A DNA stretch of 64,000 nt from JAPXRI01 sp033813635 (GTDB taxonomy: Bacteria; Bacillota; Clostridia; Oscillospirales; QAMX01), in NCBI GenBank assembly GCA_033813635.1, contig JAPXRI010000001.1, positions 1-64,000 of the forward strand. The letters run 5' to 3'. Made by a program: the position numbers and the translations under genes. Below the pieces are notes generated by a model. The model searched no databases. It was not told the DNA's origin and saw nothing but the letters and a program-made list of their open reading frames with translations. Below are positions 34,257-42,551 of the stretch, piece after piece. The first letter of the stretch is position 1. Each line of letters opens with the position of its first letter.

Positions 34257-35570
34257 ATGACTGACATTTTGTTTTGTTTTGACACGGAGGACTTTACAAG
34301 CTGCCGCGCGGCGGACGCGATACTCCGGAACGCGAAACTCCTTGAAAAGCACGGCATTCGCGGGAACTTCTGCGTCGTCGGCCTGGTCGCGAAGCAGCTT
34401 TTGAACTGGAAGCGCTTCGACGTTATCGACGCATTGAAATACCACGAAATCGCAACCCACAGCTACGGCCATTCCCTTCATCCGACGATCAACGAATACA
34501 CCGATAAAGAGGATTTTTTAAAGGCCTACGGCGAGTTTATGTTTCAGGAGACGAAGGCCGCCGACGAAATCCGTGCCGTCACCGGCGCAGAGAAGCTCTG
34601 CGCCGCCGTTCCGCCCGGAAACAGCAAGTCCTACGTCGCGATGTACGGCTACGCCGATATGGGTATACCGGCTTACTGCGATACTTTCGCCGATACCGCC
34701 GACGGAGCCGGCGTGTTTTTCTGCAACGCACTGCATATGGAGTACTTCATCTCGCTTGAAGAGCTCTTCTATTCGCATAGGCATACGCAGGAAGAGATCA
34801 TCGAGCTGCTCGCAAAACGGAAAAAGGCGATCATCTATAACCACCCGAATATCGCGCTTTTCAGCGAGTTCTGGGACAAACTGAACTACGACGGGGAAAA
34901 CCTCTCCCGCTTCGGCGATTGGAAAGCAGCGCCCGCACGGCCGGCGGAGGATGCCGAGAGATTTTACTCGGACTTTGACTCCCTTGTCCGCGCGCTGAAA
35001 AACGACGGACGATTCCGTTTCAGAACGGTTAGCGAGGTTGTCTCCGAAAAGAATCCGGCCGCGGAACGCACAGTGACACGGGATATGCTTCATGAAATCA
35101 GAGCAAACCTTGAAGAACGCTTCTATCCGATGACAAAGCCTCTTTCCCTCTGCATCTCCGATGTCTTTCTCGCTGTCACCGAGTTCCTCAAGGGACGAGA
35201 CGTATACCGAGCGGGAAAGGTGTACGGTTTTCTTGAAAAGCCCCGCGGGATAACGGAAAAAGTCCGCGTAAGCGCCGACGCGCTGGTAAAAGCTGCGGAA
35301 AATCTCGACACATCGGGCTTCCTCCCGCCCGAGATTGACGTCGGCGTAAAAATCGGACCCGCGGACTACCTCTACGTCGGGCTCGCGCTGCTCTGCGGCG
35401 ACGGAGGGAACAGCATTTTGTTGACACCCAGACCCCAGCAGATCTCTCTTGACGAGTTCCCGGCAATCAGGGACTGCTCATTCAGAAATACTTGGATTCA
35501 CTCGAAGAGCTTCAGAGACGCTTATCTCTCCGAAAGGCTAAGACTGCAGGCATGGACTCTGAGAAAATAA
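34257..35570 (+). CDS. Polysaccharide-deacetylase-like protein with C-terminal binding-repeat-like region
   Basis: A 437-residue protein without a signal peptide. The N-terminal NodB-like domain has FCFDTEDF (metal and general-base Asp region) and the metal ligands in THSYGHSLHP; CAAVPPGNSK resembles the RPP-type motif. The C-terminal 130 residues (ADALVKAAENLDTSGFLPPE, then DVGVKIGPADYLYVGLALL) resemble pseudomurein-binding repeats, which also occur in bacteria; this is a tentative reading. The start at 34257 follows GGAG; a TTG four codons upstream is less likely. Substrate N-acetyl or O-acetyl glycan is inferred. Confidence 0.75.
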   Translation: MTDILFCFDTEDFTSCRAADAILRNAKLLEKHGIRGNFCVVGLVAKQLLNWKRFDVIDALKYHEIATHSYGHSLHPTINEYTDKEDFLKAYGEFMFQETKAADEIRAVTGAEKLCAAVPPGNSKSYVAMYGYADMGIPAYCDTFADTADGAGVFFCNALHMEYFISLEELFYSHRHTQEEIIELLAKRKKAIIYNHPNIALFSEFWDKLNYDGENLSRFGDWKAAPARPAEDAERFYSDFDSLVRALKNDGRFRFRTVSEVVSEKNPAAERTVTRDMLHEIRANLEERFYPMTKPLSLCISDVFLAVTEFLKGRDVYRAGKVYGFLEKPRGITEKVRVSADALVKAAENLDTSGFLPPEIDVGVKIGPADYLYVGLALLCGDGGNSILLTPRPQQISLDEFPAIRDCSFRNTWIHSKSFRDAYLSERLRLQAWTLRK

Positions 35571-35646
35571 ACAAAAAGGGATACAAACCGATAAATATCG
35601 CTCAGGAATAACGATAGAAGAACATAACCGGAAAGGATGATCAGCT

Positions 35647-36636
35647 ATGAACCGACTCTCATACAATCTTTTTTCAAAACAGCCGCTGAAATTTCGAAGC
35701 GATGGCAATTTCAAAATCGCAGTATTCACGGACCTTCAGGAACCGCTTGACTACGATCACCGGACTCTTCGGGGCATGGACGGCATCATAGGCAGAGAAA
35801 AGCCGGATCTTGTTATCCTCGGCGGAGATATCTGCAACCCGGACTCGGTGAGGACGAAGGATGACCTGAAACGCTATCTTGACATCTTTTCCGTCCCGAT
35901 GGAATCCCGCAATATCCCCTGGGCGCATATTTTCGGGAATCACGACCACGACCTGTCCGTTTCGGAATCCGCCGCGCAGGCCGTATACGAGAGCTTCCCT
36001 TTCTGCGTTTCAAAGCATACGGGACCGCGTGTCCACGGGAAGACAAATTATGTCTTGCCGATCTATTCATCTTCGGGCGACGGCAAAGTAAAATTCAACG
36101 TCTGGTGCCTCGACACAAACAATAAAATAGACGACCTTAAGGCAGGGCTCGCAAGCGAAACCGCAAGGTACCGGGAGAGGTTCTGCACAACACCCGCCGA
36201 CTACGATATCGTCAGATTCGACCAGCTGATGTGGTATTGGAACAGCTCCGCGGAGCTTGAACGGCATAACGGCGAAAAAGCGGACGCGCTGATGGTGCTG
36301 CATACCGGATTGTATGAAATGATCTTCGTCCAGAATAATCCGGAGGCCTCCGGGCTCGCGGGTACCGTCGACGAGTTTCTGGACCCTGGCGCCTTCAACT
36401 CCGGGCTTTTCGCGGCCGCTCTGCAGCGCGGCGATGTCAGGCATATCACATGCGGGCACACGCACAGAAACGACTTTACGGGCGATTACTGCGGAATCGG
36501 CATGAGTTATTGCGGCAGTATGGGGTACAGCGCGTACGGCCCGGCCGAGCGCAAGGGAGGCCGCATTTTTGAGATAAACGAAAGGAATACTGCGGCAATT
36601 TCAACGCGCATGGTTTACGCCGAATCGCTCCGTTAA
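35647..36636 (+). CDS. Calcineurin-like metallophosphoesterase
   Basis: A 329-residue protein with FTDLQEPLDYD (Gln at the position where His is more usual in the first motif), LGGDICN, GNHDHD, HTGLYE and CGHTHRNDF. The DLQ variant is shared by a subgroup of Icc/PhoD-like phosphoesterases. No signal peptide is visible. It follows the deacetylase gene by 76 bases and precedes another phosphoesterase-fold gene, so it may act on a phosphate diester or monoester made by the cluster. Confidence 0.85.
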   Translation: MNRLSYNLFSKQPLKFRSDGNFKIAVFTDLQEPLDYDHRTLRGMDGIIGREKPDLVILGGDICNPDSVRTKDDLKRYLDIFSVPMESRNIPWAHIFGNHDHDLSVSESAAQAVYESFPFCVSKHTGPRVHGKTNYVLPIYSSSGDGKVKFNVWCLDTNNKIDDLKAGLASETARYRERFCTTPADYDIVRFDQLMWYWNSSAELERHNGEKADALMVLHTGLYEMIFVQNNPEASGLAGTVDEFLDPGAFNSGLFAAALQRGDVRHITCGHTHRNDFTGDYCGIGMSYCGSMGYSAYGPAERKGGRIFEINERNTAAISTRMVYAESLR

Positions 36637-36676
36637 TTCTGACCGACATATTGCATGGAAAGAAGGACATAAATTC

Positions 36677-37486
36677 TTGGACAGTAGTTTTAACAGCATT
36701 TCGCTCATGCGATTTGCGGCGACTATAACCGAAATCGCGGGCTGCGAAAAACCGCGCTGCGCGGATAACCCCCTCGACTGGGTGGTATCCGCGGTAAACG
36801 ACATCGTGAAAAACGGCATAGACCGCATCGTGATCCATAACCCGGACGCTATCGCCCTGTGGCTTTTTAACGCTTACCGTGATAAGTTCACACCCGTGCT
36901 CGCCAAAACCCAGCTCACCGTCCCGTTCTCGGTCGTGATGCCATCCTGCACGCCGGTCTGCTTCGCGACAATGTACACCGGCGCCCTGCCGGAGGTTCAC
37001 GGGATACAGAGATACGAAAAACCGGTGGTTAAAACGGACTCCGTCTATGACGCCTTCGTCCGGGCTGGAAAAAAATGCGCAATCGTCGCGGTAAAAGAGT
37101 CCAGCATGTCCCGGATTTTTTTGCAGCGTGATATCGGTTATTTCTTTGAAGACAGCGACGAGGCGGTAAAAAACAAGGCGCTCGAACTGATCGCCGATGA
37201 CAGCTATGACCTTATAAGCGTCTACACCGAGGCCTACGACGACACTATGCATAAAACCGGCACGACCTCTCCCGAGTCGCTTAGGGCGCTCGACAGCCAG
37301 ATAGAAATATTCAGCGAGCTTGCTGCAGGCATAGAGAAGCTCCGCGCTCCGCACAACACGCTGCTCACGTTCTCACCCGACCACGGCGTACACGACCAGG
37401 AAAACGGCTTCGGCTCGCACGGGGCCTATATCCCGGAGGATATCAACATACTGCATTTCTTCGGTGTCTACAACGGGAAGAATTAA
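36677..37486 (+). CDS. Alkaline-phosphatase-fold protein (type I phosphodiesterase/pyrophosphatase superfamily)
   Basis: A 269-residue protein, short for the superfamily. HNPDAIALWL supplies an N-terminal Asp, PSCTPVCFATMYTG with the following PEVHGI matches the nucleophile region, SVYTEAYDDTMHKTG the central metal ligands, and FSPDHGVHD with GSHGAY the C-terminal metal ligands. It probably hydrolyses a phosphodiester, phosphomonoester or sulfate ester in the cytoplasm. The start is a TTG at 36677 preceded by AGAAGGA. It is the last gene before the NiaR operator. Confidence 0.75.
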   Translation: MDSSFNSISLMRFAATITEIAGCEKPRCADNPLDWVVSAVNDIVKNGIDRIVIHNPDAIALWLFNAYRDKFTPVLAKTQLTVPFSVVMPSCTPVCFATMYTGALPEVHGIQRYEKPVVKTDSVYDAFVRAGKKCAIVAVKESSMSRIFLQRDIGYFFEDSDEAVKNKALELIADDSYDLISVYTEAYDDTMHKTGTTSPESLRALDSQIEIFSELAAGIEKLRAPHNTLLTFSPDHGVHDQENGFGSHGAYIPEDINILHFFGVYNGKN

Positions 37487-37502
37487 AGCATTATACCGTA
37501 TA

Positions 37503-37530
37503 GTCAACAGGTGTCTATACACCTGTTGAC
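37503..37530 (+). promoter_or_regulatory. NiaR-type operator upstream of the NAD operon
   Basis: A perfect 12-bp inverted repeat (GTCAACAGGTGT/ACACCTGTTGAC) with a CTAT centre. Its right arm contains the TTGAC of the -35 box, so a bound repressor would block RNA polymerase. NiaR, encoded 55 bases downstream, is the established nicotinate-responsive repressor of NAD synthesis in Firmicutes and binds palindromes of this type. Confidence 0.85.
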
Positions 37531-37555
37531 TTTTTTATGCCCACGGTTATATAAT
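37526..37555 (+). promoter_or_regulatory. Promoter of the niaR-nadA-nadB-nadC operon
   Basis: TTGACT (37526-37531) and TATAAT (37550-37555) are separated by 18 bases. The leader to the niaR ATG is about 20 bases and contains GGAGGGG. Confidence 0.8.
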
Positions 37556-37584
37556 ATACAGGATAAGGTCTGGAGGGGATATGC

Positions 37585-38097
37585 ATGAACTCTGAAGAAA
37601 GGCGAAAGCATATCTTAGAACTGATACGTAAATCCGCGTCTCCGGTCACGGGAAGCGCCCTGGCGGCTGAATTCGGTGTGACCAGACAGGTGATAGTATC
37701 CGACATCGCGCTTCTCCGAGCGGGAGAGCCTATTTTCGCCACGCCGTCGGGTTATATGATTTTAGAAGCGACCCGGAAGGCAAGGCACCTGAAGGTCTTT
37801 TCCTGCAGGCATTTCTCTGTCGACGATGCCGAAAAGGAGCTGCTGTTGATCGTCGAAAACGGCGGAACAGTCAGAGACGTCATCATTGAGCACCCGGTTT
37901 ACGGCGAGATCACCGGCTCGCTGATGATTTCGACGCGGGAGGCGGTGATATCGCTTGTCGAACACCTGAGACAGAAAAACTCCCGAATGCTCTCTTCAGT
38001 TACCGACGGCGTCCATATGCACACGGTGGAAGCACCGGACGAGGAAACCCTTAAGCGCATCGAGGAAAAACTGAAATGCGCAGGCATATTGATTTAG
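37585..38097 (+). CDS. niaR: Transcriptional repressor NiaR (HTH plus 3H domain)
   Basis: A 170-residue protein. The N-terminal winged helix-turn-helix (about residues 5-60, ALAAEFGVTRQVIVSDIALL) is followed by a 3H domain with conserved His76 (CRHF), His144 and His146 (GVHMH) that binds a metal and the nicotinate effector. NiaR represses NAD biosynthesis and niacin uptake when nicotinate is plentiful. It heads the operon it is expected to control, with a palindromic operator on its own promoter, so autoregulation is implied. Confidence 0.95.
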   Translation: MNSEERRKHILELIRKSASPVTGSALAAEFGVTRQVIVSDIALLRAGEPIFATPSGYMILEATRKARHLKVFSCRHFSVDDAEKELLLIVENGGTVRDVIIEHPVYGEITGSLMISTREAVISLVEHLRQKNSRMLSSVTDGVHMHTVEAPDEETLKRIEEKLKCAGILI

Positions 38098-38110
38098 CTG
38101 GTGAGAATTT

Positions 38111-39022
38111 TTGGATAAAAATGATTTGATCGCTGAGATTAACAGACAAAAGGCTGAAAAAAACGCCGTGATACTGGCGCATTTGTATCAGCTCCCGGAA
38201 GTTCAGGATGCCGCCGATTTTGTCGGCGATTCGCTCGAACTGGCAAAAGCCGCCAAAGGGACCGACGCCGACGTCATCGTCTTCTGCGGCGTCTCCTTTA
38301 TGGCCGAGACGGCGAAAATTCTGAACTCTGGGAAGACCGTTCTGCTGCCGGAAATAACCGCCGGCTGCCCGATGGCGGACATGGTGACCCTTGGGGACGT
38401 CAGAAGGCTTAAGGCGGAGCATCCCGGCGCCGCGGCCGTATGCTATGTCAATTCGTCCGCCGAGGTCAAGGCGGAATGTGATATATGCTGCACCTCTTCA
38501 AACGCCGTAAAGGTCGTCAAGTCGCTTAAAAACGACGAGATTATCTTCGTGCCGGATAAAAACCTCGGCAGGTATATCGCCGCGCTCACACCGGAAAAGC
38601 ACTTTATTTTTCATGAAGGCTTCTGCCCCACCCATAACAAACTGACGGCCGGGGATATTCAAGCCGCGCTCGCGGCGAGAAACGCCGCCCGCGTGCTTGT
38701 ACATCCGGAATGCGTGCCTGAGGTTACCGCGCTTGCGGATTTTACCGGCAGCACCGCGCAGATAATCGATTACGCGAAAAACTCGGAGGCGCGCGAATTC
38801 ATCATCGGAACCGAGTGCGGAATCCTTCACAGGCTCGGCGCGCTCTGTCCGGGCAAGCGGTTTTACTCCCCCTTCGGCGGGCTTGTCTGTCCCAACATGA
38901 AAAAAACGCGGCTTGAAAGCGTGCTTAGAGCGCTTGAAAACGGCGAATATAAAATTAAGGTCGACAAGCGCATAGCCGATAAGGCATATACCGCGATCGA
39001 TAAAATGCTTTCTCTGAAATGA
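38111..39022 (+). CDS. nadA: Quinolinate synthase NadA
   Basis: A 303-residue enzyme of the short form. The three [4Fe-4S] ligands are Cys86 (EITAGCPMAD), Cys172 (HEGFCPTH) and Cys260 (GGLVCPNMKK). AHLYQLPEVQDAADFVGDSL is the family opening. It condenses iminoaspartate with dihydroxyacetone phosphate to give quinolinate; the cluster is oxygen-sensitive, which suits an anaerobe. The start is a TTG at 38111, with GGTGAG upstream. It lies 13 bases after niaR and 12 before nadB. Confidence 0.96.
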   Translation: MDKNDLIAEINRQKAEKNAVILAHLYQLPEVQDAADFVGDSLELAKAAKGTDADVIVFCGVSFMAETAKILNSGKTVLLPEITAGCPMADMVTLGDVRRLKAEHPGAAAVCYVNSSAEVKAECDICCTSSNAVKVVKSLKNDEIIFVPDKNLGRYIAALTPEKHFIFHEGFCPTHNKLTAGDIQAALAARNAARVLVHPECVPEVTALADFTGSTAQIIDYAKNSEAREFIIGTECGILHRLGALCPGKRFYSPFGGLVCPNMKKTRLESVLRALENGEYKIKVDKRIADKAYTAIDKMLSLK

Positions 39023-39034
39023 AGGTAATTCATT

Positions 39035-40582
39035 ATGAAAAGATATATCTACGGCGGGGATACGGAAAACGCCTGCGAGATAAAAACTGATGTGGTGATA
39101 GTCGGCTGCGGTGTGGCCGGGCTTTTTTGCGCGTTGAATCTTGATCCGGGCGTAAAATGCGCCGTTCTTAATAAGCAATCCATTACGCAGAGCAATTCAA
39201 TGTACGCCCAGGGCGGAATAGCCGCCGTCTTCAAGCTCAGCGAACAGGACAGCACCGAAAAGCATTACGAGGATACGCTCACCGCCGGTGCCGGGCTCTG
39301 CGATCCGGCGGCCGTCAGGGTGCTTGTCGCCGAGGCTGCGAGCAGCGTGTTGGGGCTCATCAGGCTCGGCGTGCCCTTTGATACCGAAAACGGCGAATAC
39401 ATGCTTACTAAGGAGGGCGGCCACAGAGAAAAACGAATACTGCACTCCGGCGGAGACGCGACGGGGCTGCATTTGACGGAAAGCCTACTGCGGGAGGCGC
39501 AAAAGCGGGACAATATCAAAATCTATGATGGCATGTTTCTCTGCGATATACTGACCGAGCACGGCAAAGCCTCAGGCATCACCGCCCTCGGAATTGACGG
39601 CAGCCCGTTTATTTTCAAAGCGCAGAAGGTAGTTCTGGCTACCGGCGGCATCGGAAACGTCTATAAAAACTCGACAAACGCGCTCTGCGCAACCGGCGAC
39701 GGCATCGCGGCGGCGCTGCGCGCCGGCGCAAACCTCGCCGATATGGAATTTGTCCAGTTCCATCCGACCGCCTTCGTCCACCCGGACAATGAGGGGCGCT
39801 ATTTTCTGATCACCGAAGCGCTCAGGGGCGAAGGGGCTATTCTAAAAAATCGGCATGACGAGGCGTTTATGAAAAACGTACACCCGCTTGCCGACCTCGC
39901 TCCGCGTGATATAGTCACGCGGGGAATTATCAGCGAAATGCTAAGAAGCGATATCCCCAACGTCTATCTCGACATCACGGCAAAGCCGAGGGAATTCTTA
40001 AAAAACCGCTTTCCGACAATATATAACGAGTGCATGCGCAGGGGCATCGACATCGCAACGGACTGGATACCGGTGAAACCCGTACAGCACTATTTCATGG
40101 GAGGCGTCAAGACAGACGTTTTCGCGAGGACGAATATCCCGGGACTCTACGCAGTCGGGGAAACAGCCTGCACGGGCGTGCACGGCGCTAACAGACTTGC
40201 CAGCAACTCACTGCTGGAATGCCTCGTATTCGGCAGGCGCTGCGCTGTGGATATCTGCAACTCGAAGTTCAGCATCTCCGGCTTTAACGGCGTCGGTTCG
40301 GATGGCAGCTGTTATAAAATCAACGAGGACGGGTATGACTTTGAAACGAAAGACAGCGAGATACGCGCTATTGCTACGAAAAAATGCGGCATCATACGCA
40401 ACGGCAAAGATTTATCCGACGCAAAGCAAAGGCTCGGAGAAATTATTGAAAGCCTCGAAGCCCTGAGGCTTCATACCAAAAACGGCATAGAAACCTATAA
40501 CCGCGCGACGGTCGCCTACGAGATCGCCACCGCCGCGCTTAACAGAAAGAAAAGCGTCGGCGCCCACTACAGGACCGATTAG
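39035..40582 (+). CDS. nadB: L-aspartate oxidase NadB
   Basis: A 515-residue flavoprotein. The N-terminal FAD dinucleotide fold reads DVVIVGCGVAGLFCALN; further signatures are QGGIAAVFK, LHSGGDATGLHLTESLL, FVQFHPTAFV and GANRLASNSLLECLVFGRR. It oxidises L-aspartate to iminoaspartate for NadA; in anaerobes fumarate serves as electron acceptor. A C-terminal helical domain is present. Gene order nadA-nadB-nadC is conserved. Confidence 0.96.
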   Translation: MKRYIYGGDTENACEIKTDVVIVGCGVAGLFCALNLDPGVKCAVLNKQSITQSNSMYAQGGIAAVFKLSEQDSTEKHYEDTLTAGAGLCDPAAVRVLVAEAASSVLGLIRLGVPFDTENGEYMLTKEGGHREKRILHSGGDATGLHLTESLLREAQKRDNIKIYDGMFLCDILTEHGKASGITALGIDGSPFIFKAQKVVLATGGIGNVYKNSTNALCATGDGIAAALRAGANLADMEFVQFHPTAFVHPDNEGRYFLITEALRGEGAILKNRHDEAFMKNVHPLADLAPRDIVTRGIISEMLRSDIPNVYLDITAKPREFLKNRFPTIYNECMRRGIDIATDWIPVKPVQHYFMGGVKTDVFARTNIPGLYAVGETACTGVHGANRLASNSLLECLVFGRRCAVDICNSKFSISGFNGVGSDGSCYKINEDGYDFETKDSEIRAIATKKCGIIRNGKDLSDAKQRLGEIIESLEALRLHTKNGIETYNRATVAYEIATAALNRKKSVGAHYRTD

Positions 40583-40610
40583 ATTAGAAAAAATCCGGGA
40601 GAATCATTTT

Positions 40611-41447
40611 ATGCAGAGTATTTTTAAGCTTGACGAAACCATTAGAATCGCGCTCAGCGAAGACATCGGAAACGGCGACGTGACAACCTGCTCTACCGTC
40701 GGCACCGAAACGCAAATCGTCGGAAAATATATCGCGAAGCAGCAGGGCGTCATCTGCGGGCTTCCCGTGGTCAAACGCGTCTTTGAACTGCTGGACGAGT
40801 CCGTTTCGCTCAAAGTCATAAAGGACGAGGGCTCGCTGGCCGATACCGGCGAAATCATCGCTGAAATCTCCGGGCCCGCGCGGAGCATACTTACCGGCGA
40901 GCGTGTCTCGCTTAATTTCCTTCAGCATTTGTCCGGAATCGCCACAAGGACGCGTACAGCGGTGAAGGCGATTTCCGGTACTAAGGCCATGATAACGGAT
41001 ACCAGAAAGACGACGCCCGGTCTCCGGGCGCTCGAAAAATACGCTGTCCGCGTCGGCGGAGGGACTAACCACCGATTTAACCTCGCCGGCGGGATACTGA
41101 TCAAGGATAACCATATCAGCGCGGCCGGCGGAATAACCAACGCCGTAAGGCTTGCGCGCAAATACGCGCCGCATACTCTGAAGCTCGAGGTGGAGGTCGA
41201 GACCTTCGCCCAGGTCGAGGAAGCGCTCGCCTGCAAGGCGGACATCATCATGCTCGACAACATGAGCATTCCCGACATGGCCCGCGCCGTTTCGATGATA
41301 AGCGGGCGCGCTTTGGTGGAAGCCTCCGGAAACATGGGGGAAAAAGACCTGCGCGCCGTCGCGCAAACGGGCGTCGACCTGATTTCGATCGGCGCGCTCA
41401 CCCACTCCGTTGCGGCGATGGACATCAGCCTGAGATTCGATAAATAA
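40611..41447 (+). CDS. nadC: Nicotinate-nucleotide pyrophosphorylase (carboxylating) NadC
   Basis: A 278-residue enzyme with EDIGNGDVTT at the N terminus, LNFLQHLSGIATRTR, DTRKTTPGLRALEKYAVRVG and KDNHISAAGG, and a C-terminal VEASGNMGEK. These are the phosphoribosyl-diphosphate and quinolinate sites of the quinolinate phosphoribosyltransferase fold. It turns quinolinate into nicotinate mononucleotide. It is last in the operon and is followed by a terminator. Confidence 0.96.
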   Translation: MQSIFKLDETIRIALSEDIGNGDVTTCSTVGTETQIVGKYIAKQQGVICGLPVVKRVFELLDESVSLKVIKDEGSLADTGEIIAEISGPARSILTGERVSLNFLQHLSGIATRTRTAVKAISGTKAMITDTRKTTPGLRALEKYAVRVGGGTNHRFNLAGGILIKDNHISAAGGITNAVRLARKYAPHTLKLEVEVETFAQVEEALACKADIIMLDNMSIPDMARAVSMISGRALVEASGNMGEKDLRAVAQTGVDLISIGALTHSVAAMDISLRFDK

Positions 41448-41468
41448 AAAACTCCGCGTTATCAAACG

Positions 41469-41507
41469 ACATCCCCTCTGCGTTATCGCGCAAAGGGGAT
41501 GTTTTTT
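41469..41507 (+). terminator. Intrinsic terminator after nadC
   Basis: ACATCCCCT pairs with AGGGGATGT, with an inner partly paired GCG/CGC loop, followed by six T. The convergent PHP gene ends ten bases beyond and may also use the stem. Confidence 0.85.
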
Positions 41508-41516
41508 ACAAGGCGG

Positions 41517-42551
41517 CTATTTAAGAAATATCGGGTTTGACCAGGCTTTTTTCCCATAGGCGTCTGTGATTTCCAGACGGACAAAATTTGTCCCGGGTTC
41601 TATCTCCGCCTGGGCTCTATGCAGATACGCGCCGGTCGGCGCGGAGAAGTTCGCTCCCCGGGGTTCATACGTGATAAACGAGATTTCTCTGACCGGCGAG
41701 GTCTCCGCGTGCGCGACACCGTCCTCCACGTAAAAATCATAGATGTCCGGACCCGTCGTAGCATAAAAGCTGCCCGACTTAATCGCCGCCATCAGGTCTG
41801 CCGGCGAGAGGGCTTTTGCCGATACCATAATCCATCCGCCGATTGTGGATAGCCTGCCGTGAAAGTCGTCCGTCGCCAGCGCCACATATCTCCTGCCCGC
41901 CCGCAGCGCCTCGTCGTAATGCGTAAGCGAAGTCCCGTTCGCGCTGCCGACCTCGGAGCCGTGGTTGTAGATCTCCATCGCGAACGCCTCCTCGAAACCT
42001 ATATCATCCTCGGGGAGATGCCTCGACCAGTCCGGGTGATTTATCATAACCACGTTTCCGTGCGCCTTGAAAAAACGGATCGTATCCTTCACGGCGTCGT
42101 AAATCGTCATTTTGTTTTCTTTACCCCTGTTAAGGAAATTCACCGTATAAAGTCCGCGCGTATCCGCGTTTTCGGGTATGAACTTACCGTCGAAATCAGA
42201 AACAAGCCAACGGTAGTCGTGCGGAAGGCGCTTATCCGCGTCGGAAGACGCCGGGTCGAAATACGCGTTCAGATGGTAATTGAGACAGCGCTTTTCAAAA
42301 GGCGTGTCGTAATCCGCGCTCCCCCACGAAAAACCGATCTCCGTGCCGCCTAGGACGCAGAATTCCGGTCCGTTGAAGCTATCGTCGTTCCAGTATATAT
42401 GGTGGTCCGTAATCGCGATAAAATCATAGCCGCGCTCCCGGTAAATCGCCATAACATCGCGCGGGAGCTGCGTGCCGTCCGACCGGGAGGTGTGCACGTG
42501 CATGCTGCCCTTATATACTCTCGCACCTTTTACAATCGTCCTCTTTATCAT
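41517..42551 (-). CDS. PHP-domain metallohydrolase (CehA/McbA-like), second of a tandem pair
   Basis: A 344-residue protein with PHP metal-binding motifs SMHVHTSRSDG, AITDHHIY, MINHPDWSRH, MEIYNHGSE and ALATDDFHG. A C-terminal beta domain (SFITYEPRGANFSAPTGAYL to the end) follows. The fold hydrolyses phosphate esters or related bonds; CehA/McbA-like proteins act on varied esters, so the substrate is open. Its ATG lies directly after the stop of the paralogue, with no gap, so the two are co-translated. No signal peptide is seen. Confidence 0.85.
   Translation of the reverse strand: MIKRTIVKGARVYKGSMHVHTSRSDGTQLPRDVMAIYRERGYDFIAITDHHIYWNDDSFNGPEFCVLGGTEIGFSWGSADYDTPFEKRCLNYHLNAYFDPASSDADKRLPHDYRWLVSDFDGKFIPENADTRGLYTVNFLNRGKENKMTIYDAVKDTIRFFKAHGNVVMINHPDWSRHLPEDDIGFEEAFAMEIYNHGSEVGSANGTSLTHYDEALRAGRRYVALATDDFHGRLSTIGGWIMVSAKALSPADLMAAIKSGSFYATTGPDIYDFYVEDGVAHAETSPVREISFITYEPRGANFSAPTGAYLHRAQAEIEPGTNFVRLEITDAYGKKAWSNPIFLK

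Noticed and set aside
36476..37354. A 292-residue minus-strand frame
   Set aside because: It is opposite the phosphoesterase and alkaline-phosphatase-fold genes, which carry intact metal-binding motifs.
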